NCBI GenBank assembly: GCA_959022495.1
Contig: CAUEYX010000052.1
Coordinates: forward strand, 1-18,649
DNA length: 18,649 nucleotides
Origin: an uncultured Lachnospiraceae bacterium
Lineage (GTDB): Bacteria > Bacillota > Clostridia > Lachnospirales > Lachnospiraceae
Reading direction: 5' to 3'
Shown: one piece after another, positions 1 through 6,760 of the stretch
Layout: each line of letters opens with the position of its first letter
Numbering within the stretch: position 1 is the first letter of the stretch
Made by a program: the position numbers and the translations under genes
The notes under the pieces: generated by a model
Seen by the model: the letters and a program-made list of their open reading frames with translations, nothing else
What the model was told of the DNA's origin: nothing
Database searches by the model: none

Positions 1-58
<58 letters not shown>

Positions 59-71
59 AAAGCTTAGTCTC

Positions 72-261
72 GGTCTCTCACGAGACTTAGTGTTTATACG
101 CTCCCCATGCTCTTAGCGAGGTCTCTCACGAGCTTAGAGCTGTGGGAGCTTCCTTGCTTTCATGGAAAGCTGTTTGTTCCGAGTCCAGAATCAACTTACT
201 AGCTAATTCTTTCCCTCTTTACTGTGTCTGGCATTGAACACTTGATGAGGTCTTTCACGAA
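72..261 (-). repeat. Three copies of a 13-bp box in the rRNA leader
   Basis: GGTCTCTCACGAG occurs at 72-84 and again, identical, at 120-132. A third copy with two changes (GGTCTTTCACGAA) is at 249-261. On the transcribed minus strand the box reads CTCGTGAGAGACC. Each copy lies in the apical part of a predicted hairpin, for example the flanks GCTCTTAGC (109-117) and GCTTAGAGC (132-140). Conserved loop sequence in separate stems suggests a protein- or ribonuclease-recognised element of the precursor. The function is not known to me. Confidence 0.7.
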
Positions 262-408
262 TCTAGTGTGAAAGCCGTTCGGCCATGCCGAACCTCATTG
301 TCCAATGACGTTCTTAGAAAATCTTCTCTTCAAAGAAATTTTCAAGGGTTGTTGTCTATTGTTCAGTTATCAAGGTTCCTGTCGTTCTTTTCAAGCGACA
401 GCTTTAAT

Positions 409-437
409 ATATTATCAAAACTGCTTTTCTTTGTCAA
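409..437 (-). promoter_or_regulatory. rRNA promoter P2 (sigma-A type)
   Basis: On the minus strand there is a perfect -35 TTGACA (432-437), a 17-nt spacer and a -10 TAATAT (409-414). It lies about 350 nt upstream of the 16S 5' end and is followed by AAGCTGTCGCTTGA, which also follows P1. Confidence 0.85.
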
Positions 438-506
438 GAACTTTTTTATTTTTCTATCCTGCCGCTTCCGTCTCTCTTTCATTCCCCGTCAAGCGACAGC
501 TTGATT

Positions 507-535
507 AATTTATCACATCAACGCTGCTTTGTCAA
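507..535 (-). promoter_or_regulatory. rRNA promoter P1 (sigma-A type)
   Basis: On the minus strand there is a perfect -35 TTGACA (530-535), a 17-nt spacer and a -10 TAAATT (507-512). The DNA upstream (536-600) is strongly A/T rich, as expected for an UP element. A 6-bp inverted repeat (TCAAGC/GCTTGA with a 4-nt loop, 489-504) covers the expected start site. The spacing from P2 is 98 bp. Confidence 0.85.
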
Positions 536-616
536 TAACTTTTTTCATCATTTTTCGACATTCTATATTTTATAAAAATTAGTCAATTCATTTAATTCCG
601 CTTTTCCATGGACATA

Positions 617-1615
617 TTACATATTTCCGGTCTGCACACCACAGGCAGCATTGTGAACCCAAAGTGTCAGCCATCCAAGAAATGGAATGTCCATCACAAC
701 TTTTCCCATTACCTGACTCTCCTGCACCACACCTGGGTCCGCGTCTCGGTTGCTGTCTCCTTTTGTAACAAACACTTTCCCGCCATCCTGTTCGACAACT
801 TCATTTATTCTATGTATTACTGTGCCGCCCCCGCTCTGAAACTGAATAATATCGCCTGTCTGCAGCTCATCGAGGTCTGCTCTCACAACAAGCACCATAT
901 CACCAGTCTTAAGTTCCGGCTGCATGCTGCCGGATGCGATCGCCACCGGATATACAGGAAATTTCCCCAACATAAATGGATAAGCCAGACAGGCAGCCCC
1001 AGCCAGACAGAATATTCCCACGGCAGCAGCTCTGCCGCTGGACTTTTTGTGACAGTTTTGAGACGGACAGTACTCCCGGATATCTTTTTTCATTTCCCGA
1101 TAGAGGATAAACAGAAACACAATCCGTAATATCAGTACACGGCTTTCATCGGAAACCAGGAACGGGAAAAGGAGCAGCGGAATCTCTGTTATAAAAGAAT
1201 ACAGAATTCCGGTTCCTGTCCCTCCGTACAGCACTCCATATGTAAGAACCGCGGACTCAGCTACAGCTTTACACATGTATAACAGGGCCAAAGCCACACT
1301 GCCAGTATCTCCAGACAGTAAAAAGCAGAGCAGACTCCAGTCTGCTGCCGCCATAAACAGAGTTGTCATAAGATAGAAATATTTCTTATTCTTTTTGTTA
1401 TAGAAAAAAAGCATTTTCCCGCGGACAGATTCCCTTATCAAAACAACAATGCCTAAGAAACATAGAATCACAAGATCATGCCGATGACACGTATTTTTTC
1501 CGAATCCGCTCATCATTCCGAGAGCTGTGAGCGCAAATACCTGTACACAGGATATTAAAATCATCCAATATATAAAGCTGTTTCGTACTTTTCCCTTAAT
1601 CTTCTTTCGTCCCAT
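617..1615 (-). CDS. SipW-type signal peptidase I with polytopic membrane N-terminus
   Basis: This is a membrane serine peptidase that removes signal peptides from exported proteins. The C-terminal 120 residues carry the S26 family boxes. The SGSM motif supplies the catalytic serine (residue 230 counted from the ATG at 1615), and GDIIQF and VIHRI follow, with histidine (268) where most bacterial enzymes have lysine. This is the ER/SipW-type Ser-His arrangement. A GDSN box and a C-terminal hydrophobic helix complete the domain. The protein is 332 aa against roughly 190 for typical SipW, because about 190 N-terminal residues form several extra membrane helices. A TTG two codons upstream (1621) could also serve as start; neither has a clear ribosome site. 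It lies downstream of a secreted beta-sandwich protein that is its likely substrate or a relic of one. No intrinsic terminator is visible before the rRNA promoters. Confidence 0.85.
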   Translation of the reverse strand: MGRKKIKGKVRNSFIYWMILISCVQVFALTALGMMSGFGKNTCHRHDLVILCFLGIVVLIRESVRGKMLFFYNKKNKKYFYLMTTLFMAAADWSLLCFLLSGDTGSVALALLYMCKAVAESAVLTYGVLYGGTGTGILYSFITEIPLLLFPFLVSDESRVLILRIVFLFILYREMKKDIREYCPSQNCHKKSSGRAAAVGIFCLAGAACLAYPFMLGKFPVYPVAIASGSMQPELKTGDMVLVVRADLDELQTGDIIQFQSGGGTVIHRINEVVEQDGGKVFVTKGDSNRDADPGVVQESQVMGKVVMDIPFLGWLTLWVHNAACGVQTGNM

Positions 1616-1634
1616 AACCAAACCGATCTATTTC

Positions 1635-1668
1635 AGATCAAGGCGCAGAGATATCTGCGCCCTGATCT
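1635..1668 (-). other. Long intergenic RNA hairpin between cargo gene and signal peptidase gene
   Basis: The arms are AGATCAAGGCGCAGA (1635-1649) and TCTGCGCCCTGATCT (1654-1668) around a 4-nt loop. In the minus-strand transcript the single non-Watson-Crick position is a G-U pair, so the stem is 15 bp unbroken. No U tract follows, so it is not a classic intrinsic terminator. It may act as an mRNA processing or stabilising element, or as a partial terminator that lowers peptidase expression relative to the gene upstream. The structure is read directly; the role is inferred. Confidence 0.7.
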
Positions 1669-1691
1669 CTCAGCCCATTTCCAGGTACTGC

Positions 1692-2501
1692 TTATTTTGT
1701 AACTATTTTCTGTGCATAATTGAGCGAAACCGTAAACGGGCTGCTCTCGGAAGTGAATCCACTCTCCACGTCCTGATAAATCTGCACGGTAAACTTGAAG
1801 ACCGCCGACTCTCCCGGCTCTAATGTCTCTGATTTCGCGGTATCATTCACCGAAACTTTATAGATTGATTCATCAAGAGCTGTAAAATCAAAATCTGAAC
1901 TGCTGACAACCGCGTCCGCATCGCCGTTGTTAGTCACCGTAATCTTATATGTGGTCCATGCCCCCGGCAGACTGAAGTCCACGGGGCGGAATGTACCCGT
2001 CAGTCCATCTTCTGATATCTCGCCCTTCAACGATTCAGAAGAAGGCCCATCCAAATACTTTGTGGAAGACTCCACGGTTTCCTCCCACGACATTATCCTT
2101 GCCATGCTCTCATCTGCCCCATAGCGCCAGATCTCATAGTACGCTGCATCCCCGCCAAACTGAGCCTCCAGATAATCTTCAACCCGGCCGCAGTAATCAT
2201 CGTATCCTTCTTTTCTGTCCGAATCAGAATAAGAAGCAATTACACTGCGCCCTTTCAGCTCAGGAATCCGGTACACCTGCGTACTGCTATTTTTAATTGC
2301 GTCCCCCTCATCCTCCAAGGAATACTCCCGGGTATCTACCAGATAAAGATTGGTCTCCACATTCATCTCCCCGGTTGAGGTAATATACATCATAGCGCCC
2401 CTGAACTCGTCCTCTTTCCCGAAGGACTTTACTGACTCAGATACCGCGTACTCCGCTCTCACGCCCTCACTTATATCATAGCTCAAATCCGTGATCTGCA
2501 C
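1692..2501 (-). CDS. Secreted beta-sandwich (TasA/CalY-like) protein, probably 5'-truncated
   Basis: The open frame gives 269 aa from a GTG at 2501. The C-terminal 90 residues (TYKITVTNNGDADAVV, then LEPGESAVFKFTVQIY) look like the Ig/camelysin-type beta-sandwich of SipW-processed biofilm-fibre proteins. The gene immediately upstream of a SipW-type peptidase is the usual place for such a substrate. However, there is no signal peptide, no ribosome site before the GTG, and an in-frame TGA lies two codons upstream (2505-2507). The protein therefore begins in what should be mature sequence, and the 5' end was probably lost by deletion or rearrangement at about 2500. Residues 1-180 are acidic, soluble and not recognised. 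The alternative is a cytosolic protein translated from a weak start. The family assignment is moderate to low; that it is (or was) coding is likely, given its length and context. Confidence 0.55.
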   Translation of the reverse strand: MQITDLSYDISEGVRAEYAVSESVKSFGKEDEFRGAMMYITSTGEMNVETNLYLVDTREYSLEDEGDAIKNSSTQVYRIPELKGRSVIASYSDSDRKEGYDDYCGRVEDYLEAQFGGDAAYYEIWRYGADESMARIMSWEETVESSTKYLDGPSSESLKGEISEDGLTGTFRPVDFSLPGAWTTYKITVTNNGDADAVVSSSDFDFTALDESIYKVSVNDTAKSETLEPGESAVFKFTVQIYQDVESGFTSESSPFTVSLNYAQKIVTK

Positions 2502-2603
2502 ATGTCAAATCAAAAAGAAGTAAATGAAAAAAATATACTCATAGGATTCTCCGGCCGCCAAAATCTAAAATATCCGGCAGACGGTCAGCTTCTATAATTT
2601 TTA

Positions 2604-2631
2604 TTGCATATTTCTCACCTTTCTGTAAAAT
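2604..2631 (+). promoter_or_regulatory. Candidate promoter of the GNAT gene
   Basis: TTGCAT (2604-2609), a 16-nt spacer and TAAAAT (2626-2631) lie about 95 nt upstream of the acetyltransferase start. Both boxes are imperfect, so this is a candidate only. The rest of the gap 2502-2724 shows no other feature I can support. Confidence 0.4.
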
Positions 2632-2724
2632 AGATAGTAAGGTCCACAGACAAGCGTGAGAATACGCTTTTATGGCGGACAAAAACATATGATTAAGATA
2701 TTGAGAAAAGAGAGGATTGAAAAC

Positions 2725-2997
2725 ATGGATTTTACACATAACAAGAACCAGATCGCACTATTCTCTGAAACAGGTGACCTGCTCGCAGAAGTTACGTTCC
2801 CGAATATTGATGAAAACACTGTAGATATAAACCACACATTTGTGGATAATTCCCTCAGGGGACAGGGAATCGCGGGGAAGCTCATGGAAGAACTGACGGC
2901 AGACCTGGAAAAAGGAGCGCTGAAAGCTGTACCTACATGTTCATACGCCCAGAGATGGTTTGAGAAACATACTGAATATGCTCATCTTGTAAAATAG
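2725..2997 (+). CDS. Small GNAT-fold N-acetyltransferase (YidJ/GTN10-like, COG2388 type)
   Basis: This is a 90-aa single-domain acetyl-CoA-dependent acyltransferase. The acetyl-CoA pyrophosphate-binding motif RGQGIAGKLM is at residues 45-54, following a beta-strand region with VDINHTFVD. A conserved cysteine (72) sits in the C-terminal segment TCSYAQRWFEKHTEY, typical of this short GNAT class. The length matches the family (about 90-100 aa). The ATG at 2725 is chosen because AGAGGA (2711-2716) lies 8 nt upstream; the frame stays open further upstream to 2656, but that extension is not family-like. The substrate is unknown for most members, with protein or small amines possible. The gene is transcribed alone and converges on the SIR2-STAND-TPR gene across a hairpin. 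Confidence 0.88.
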   Translation: MDFTHNKNQIALFSETGDLLAEVTFPNIDENTVDINHTFVDNSLRGQGIAGKLMEELTADLEKGALKAVPTCSYAQRWFEKHTEYAHLVK

Positions 2998-3016
2998 GCG
3001 GGGAAAGGGTCTCTCA

Positions 3017-3043
3017 AGCAGGGCTGGCTGAGCCGGCCCTGCT
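3017..3043. terminator. GC-rich hairpin between convergent genes (bidirectional terminator candidate)
   Basis: The arms are AGCAGGGCTGGC (3017-3028) and GCCGGCCCTGCT (3032-3043) with a 3-nt loop. The pairing is complete in the plus-strand RNA (one G-U) and has one mismatch in the minus-strand RNA. It touches the TGA of the SIR2-STAND-TPR gene. There is no good T tract on either side, so termination efficiency is uncertain, but the position between convergent ends fits. Confidence 0.6.
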
Positions 3044-6000
3044 CAGTATTCAAAATCCATATCCATCTTTAAATGAATATACCACTCTATCTCTTTGTAT
3101 GGAATCTCGTCAATTTTATTCTGAACTAGTGATTCCATTTGAGAAATTCGGGGATTCCCCGTCTCTTTATAGCACTTGCGCAATTTAAATAGTACCAAAA
3201 GATACCCTTCCAGATCCTGTTGCTTCTTATATAGACCTTCTGCTTCTTCGTACTTTTTCTCCGCCTCTTCCAGTTGCTCGCGGCGCAGCAAAAGGTCCCC
3301 TCTGGACTGAAGTGTATTCGTTAACCCTAGATTATCTTGTACTTTTTTATACAGTCTTTCTGCTTCACCATACTTTTTCTCCGCCTCTTCCAGTTTTCCT
3401 TGACGCCTCAAAAGATCCCCCTCCGCCAGAAATGTATTTGCCAATCCCAGATTATCCTGTTCTTTCTTATACAACTTTTCTGTTTCTTCATATTTATCCT
3501 TTGCTTCTCCCAAATTTCCACGCAGACTCAACAGATCTCCTCGGCATAAAAATGTATTTGCAAGCCCTAAATTTGCCCCTATCTTCTTATACAATTCTTC
3601 CGCTCCCTCATACTTCTCCTCTGCCTCTTCCAGCTTTCCCCGACGCTTTAGATATTCTCCCTGAGACCGAAACGTATTTGCAAGCCCTAGATTTGCTTTT
3701 AATTTTCTATATAATTCTTCTGATTTTTCGTACTTCTTCTCTGCTTCTCCCAGTTTCCATTGGCGCATCAAAAGATCACCTTGGGACTTCAGCATATTCG
3801 CAAGCCCAAGATTATCTTGAACCTTTTTATATAACGTTTCCGCTTCTTTGTACTTTTTCTCTACCTCCTCCAATTTCCCCTGACGCCTCAATAGATCTCC
3901 CTGCGATTTTAGCGTATTTGCAATTCCAAGATTTGCCTGCTCCCTTTTATACAGTTCTTCCGCTTCCCTGTATTTCTTCCCTGCCTCTTCTAATTTCCCC
4001 TGACGTCTCAACAGATCCCCTTGGGACTTTAATGTATTTGCAAGTCCAAGAGCTGCCCTCTCTTTTCTATACAATTCTTCCGCTTCCCTGTACTTCTCCT
4101 CTGCCTTTTCCAGTTCCCCCTGACGCCTCAATAGATCCCCGCGGGATTTCAACGTATTTGCGAGTCCCAGATCATCCTGCTTCTTCTTATATAATCTCTC
4201 CGCTTCACTGTATCTCTTCTCCGCCTCTTCCAGTTCTCCCTGACGCCTTAGAAGATCACCATAGATCTTATTAAGCATGGGCAGAATACTTTCTCTTGTA
4301 TTTTTATAATTTGCATAAAAAGTTATAAGCCTTTCCAGAATCTCCGTGCTCTGTAAATAATTGCGAAAATAATTTCTCCCCCTTTTTACCATTCTATTCA
4401 GGTTCTCTACAGCTTTATCCTCTCCCGGTCTGGATATGATCAAAACAATGATATGATAAATCTGAGGCAGGATTTCGATTACAATTGGATGTAGACTTGG
4501 TCTCTCTTCTGATTTTAAGTCTCCCGCGGTTTCCAGCAGATGATTGATACATTCCGCCCACATGATAAGGCATCTCCTGTGCATCGGATCATCTTCCGGT
4601 ACAAATTTGATGTACTGCTTTTTCAGCGGAAGAAGCATGGAGACTTTCTCTCTGTCCCGCGATACATTCAAGAGATTTGCATCGATCAGGGCGCTGACAC
4701 CTTCTCTCCACCTCTCTTCCTCCACCTCTCCCCGAAGCCTTTCGAAAACTGCTGCCGGAATATCTTTTACACTGTAATACAGAAGTCCCCAGATGAATAC
4801 CGCCTCTTGGTTCTCACTCACGGAATTCCACGATACCCTCAGAGCGATCTCCAGGCTTTCATGGGTTTTCCCGGCAGCAGCGGGGTCTTGTTTTGCCTGA
4901 TCCCAGCGTGCCAGCACATCTTTGATCTCAATTTCTCTTCTGGCCTGCGTCGCGGTGAGAACAATCGCCAGAGGATGCCCCTCCAGCTGGCAGATCAGCC
5001 TGCGAAAATCTTCTTTTTCTCTGGGAGCGATCTCCCTGCCCAAAATGGAGCAGAACAATTTCACACTGTCCAGTTCATTGAATGCTGTTTCATCAATCTC
5101 TTCCTTTCCCAGAGCTGTTTCGTCCAGCGGCTGAAGATGAAATTCCCGGTTATTTAAATTAGAAGGCGCCATTTCGCGTGTAGAGATAAGGAGCCGGAAT
5201 CCCGCCCGGTTTAATTCTCTCATCCAGCGCAGTAGGACTGTTCTCTCCGCCTCGTCTCTTTCCACACCGTACCAGATATCTTCCCAGTTATCTAAATAAA
5301 GAATCCGAATGCCTTCCTTTCCCCGCGGGAAGACAGCCATATTCTTCAGACGGTTTATAAGATATTCCGGATAGTCTTCAGACGGTACATTCTCTATCAT
5401 ATCTAAGCCCGCCGCCCGTGCCACAGCATCCCAGAAAGCAGGCAGGGTATCTGCCCCTGTGATTTTCACATATGGCATCCAGCATCTTCCTGGATAACTG
5501 CTTTTCATTCTGTGATATACCGCCTTGCATGTCTCCGTCTTCCCGATACCGGCAGGACCTTCTACCCAGACACAGCAGGAGTCGGTTCCTGCAAGCGCGC
5601 AAACAATCTCACTGACTTGTTCTTCCCGTCCAAGAAGCAGATGAAGGGGCACGTAATCGCTGTCATCCTCTGAAACTGCGTGTTGTTCTGCTTTTGAGGC
5701 TGTATCCTCCAACAATTGTGAGAAAAACGCGTCCAGCGCCTCGTCATGCTTTCCGTGAGGATACCAGATAGGCTGTATATTCATCTCTCCTGTGACAGAA
5801 CGAATCCGTTTTTTCAGTCCTTCTTTCAATCTTCCCTCTTGATTCACACCTTCTTTTAAAATCGGATGCCATTCATCCTTTTCATTTATCGTATCCTCCG
5901 GCAGTTCCAGAAAAGCAAACTGCTGGATATTTTCCGCACATTTCTTTATCACAGAGCAGGTACGGTCAGCCTGCAGGCTGCATCCGAGAAAGAGAAGTGG

Positions 6001-6663
6001 GTTTCTTTGAAGAATTGTTTTTAAAAAACGCGGCATCGGTTTTGTCAAATCCGGATCGTCCTCTTTTTCTCCATATGTATGATCATAAGCTTCACGGGTC
6101 AGGACAAGATGCTTTGAATCTTTCATATCCCCATGCATTTTTACGATCAGCTGACTATTCTCATGCAGTGCCCTCTTTATCTTGTCACTTTGAAAATCAT
6201 CTGACGGATTTACCACATCAGGCACATTTTGCCCCTCCAGCCGGTACAGATATTCAATAACGCGGTCAAAGTTTGTCGTGACTACCGGTCCATGGAACAA
6301 TCTTGGGATTTTTTTCAGATAGGCCGGCATTTTCGATACATTTTCCTCAATCTTTGACTCATCAAACGTGTATTCCAGCAGTCGTATAAACCCGTTATGA
6401 GTAATTTCCTCTTCCAGACGCGAGGCTGACTCTTCATATTTGTTATGTGACAGCAGACTTTCAATCTCATCTTTTATCCCATGGCTGTCCGCTTCTTTTG
6501 TCAGCAGCGCGCCCCAAAGCGGATATGCCCAGCAGGAAAGCCCCGCGCCGATGACAGGGGTAATATTCTGCTTTTTCATCATCGACGCCAGACGGTTATA
6601 GACATTTTGATTGTTATCTGCTTCGCTCAAATGATAGCACTCCATAAGTTTCCTGAAATCCAT
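3043..6663 (-). CDS. SIR2 / STAND NTPase / TPR-array protein, NLR-like antiphage defence candidate
   Basis: A protein of about 1206 aa in three parts (residues counted from the upstream ATG at 6666). Residues 35-255 form a SIR2-like domain with GAGLS (40-44), TTNFD (130-134), KMHGD (176-180) and FLGCSLQADRT (226-236). Asn132 and His178 match the catalytic pair of defence NADases such as ThsA. Residues 340-690 form a STAND/NB-ARC-type NTPase with Walker A GPAGIGKT (370-377), Walker B ILYLDNWED (455-463), sensor STRE (495-498) and GHPLA (563-567), then a winged-helix-like region. Residues 803-1162 are nine 40-aa TPR units. The architecture resembles Avs5/SIR2-STAND sensors: ligand binding by the repeats would trigger oligomerisation and NAD+ depletion. 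AGGAGGG (6670-6676) sits 6 nt from the second ATG (6663) and only 3 nt from the first (6666), so 6663 is preferred. It is monocistronic with its own promoter. The function is inferred; no membrane segment or signal peptide is seen. Confidence 0.9.
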   Translation of the reverse strand: MDFRKLMECYHLSEADNNQNVYNRLASMMKKQNITPVIGAGLSCWAYPLWGALLTKEADSHGIKDEIESLLSHNKYEESASRLEEEITHNGFIRLLEYTFDESKIEENVSKMPAYLKKIPRLFHGPVVTTNFDRVIEYLYRLEGQNVPDVVNPSDDFQSDKIKRALHENSQLIVKMHGDMKDSKHLVLTREAYDHTYGEKEDDPDLTKPMPRFLKTILQRNPLLFLGCSLQADRTCSVIKKCAENIQQFAFLELPEDTINEKDEWHPILKEGVNQEGRLKEGLKKRIRSVTGEMNIQPIWYPHGKHDEALDAFFSQLLEDTASKAEQHAVSEDDSDYVPLHLLLGREEQVSEIVCALAGTDSCCVWVEGPAGIGKTETCKAVYHRMKSSYPGRCWMPYVKITGADTLPAFWDAVARAAGLDMIENVPSEDYPEYLINRLKNMAVFPRGKEGIRILYLDNWEDIWYGVERDEAERTVLLRWMRELNRAGFRLLISTREMAPSNLNNREFHLQPLDETALGKEEIDETAFNELDSVKLFCSILGREIAPREKEDFRRLICQLEGHPLAIVLTATQARREIEIKDVLARWDQAKQDPAAAGKTHESLEIALRVSWNSVSENQEAVFIWGLLYYSVKDIPAAVFERLRGEVEEERWREGVSALIDANLLNVSRDREKVSMLLPLKKQYIKFVPEDDPMHRRCLIMWAECINHLLETAGDLKSEERPSLHPIVIEILPQIYHIIVLIISRPGEDKAVENLNRMVKRGRNYFRNYLQSTEILERLITFYANYKNTRESILPMLNKIYGDLLRRQGELEEAEKRYSEAERLYKKKQDDLGLANTLKSRGDLLRRQGELEKAEEKYREAEELYRKERAALGLANTLKSQGDLLRRQGKLEEAGKKYREAEELYKREQANLGIANTLKSQGDLLRRQGKLEEVEKKYKEAETLYKKVQDNLGLANMLKSQGDLLMRQWKLGEAEKKYEKSEELYRKLKANLGLANTFRSQGEYLKRRGKLEEAEEKYEGAEELYKKIGANLGLANTFLCRGDLLSLRGNLGEAKDKYEETEKLYKKEQDNLGLANTFLAEGDLLRRQGKLEEAEKKYGEAERLYKKVQDNLGLTNTLQSRGDLLLRREQLEEAEKKYEEAEGLYKKQQDLEGYLLVLFKLRKCYKETGNPRISQMESLVQNKIDEIPYKEIEWYIHLKMDMDFEY
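3181..4260 (-). repeat. Nine tandem 120-bp units encoding 40-aa TPRs
   Basis: The periodicity is exactly 120 bp: the minus-strand codons for GDLLRRQG recur at 4260, 4140, 4020 and 3900 and with variations to 3300. Units 1-4 and 8 are nearly identical at both ends (GDLLRRQGKLEEAEKKY, then NLGLANTLKSQ). Units 5-7 are more diverged, and unit 9 loses the LGLANT segment. All units are in register without indels, which indicates recent tandem expansion under coding constraint. The repeats resemble the TPR type found after NB-ARC domains in bacteria and fungi. Confidence 0.95.
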
Positions 6664-6724
6664 CATTTTCCCTCCTGTATATCATCCCTTTATCATTCGT
6701 CCCCATATGAGATCACCTGGTAAA

Positions 6725-6753
6725 ATTATACTGCCGGGAAGAAGGCTTGACAA
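6725..6753 (-). promoter_or_regulatory. Promoter of the SIR2-STAND-TPR gene
   Basis: On the minus strand there is a -35 TTGTCA (6748-6753), a 17-nt spacer and a perfect -10 TATAAT (6725-6730). This gives a 5' leader of about 55 nt. The promoter lies just past the stop codon of the upstream phosphatase gene, so the defence-type gene has its own near-consensus, apparently constitutive, start. Confidence 0.8.
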
Positions 6754-6760
6754 CAAATAC

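Larger units (their letters stand above)
59..500 (-). ncRNA. rRNA operon 5' leader (pre-16S leader), structured
   Basis: This 440-nt stretch lies between the tandem rRNA promoters and the 16S 5' end and holds no convincing gene. On the minus strand it would be transcribed as the precursor leader. It contains several stem-loops: arms at 277-283 and 287-293 (GTTCGGC/GCCGAAC), arms at 252-258 and 268-274 (CTTTCAC/GTGAAAG), and an outer pairing of ATGAGG (245-250) with CCTCAT (293-298) that would close them into a branched domain. Two further hairpins sit around 62-90 and 110-140. A stretch near 350-377, minus strand TTGATAACTGAACAATAGAC, resembles spacer/antitermination (boxA-like) sequence of low-GC Gram-positive rRNA operons. 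That last point is from memory and tentative. Short ORFs in this region are not credible genes. Confidence 0.75.

Noticed and set aside
268..508. Two overlapping short plus-strand frames in the rRNA leader
   Set aside because: They cover rRNA promoter P2 and leader structures, lack ribosome sites, and are Phe/Ser-rich products of T-rich DNA.
608..1129. Plus-strand open frame opposite the signal peptidase gene
   Set aside because: It is a shadow of the well-supported minus-strand peptidase with S26 motifs; its composition (His/Cys/Ser mix) is not protein-like.
2539..2739. Minus-strand 66-residue frame upstream of the truncated cargo gene
   Set aside because: No ribosome site or homology that I can recognise, and it overlaps the promoter region and start of the acetyltransferase. 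It could not be joined in frame to supply a signal peptide to the gene at 1692-2501.
3181..4260. CRISPR-like array, because of regular repeats
   Set aside because: The period is 120 bp with no unique spacers, and the units translate to in-frame TPR motifs.
3312..4274. Plus-strand open frame of 320 residues opposite the TPR array
   Set aside because: It is created by the 120-bp periodicity of the real minus-strand gene; it is leucine/proline/serine rich, with no ribosome site or recognisable domain.
4540..5157. Plus-strand 205-residue frame opposite the STAND domain
   Set aside because: Antisense shadow of the NTPase region; no start signal and no domain pattern.
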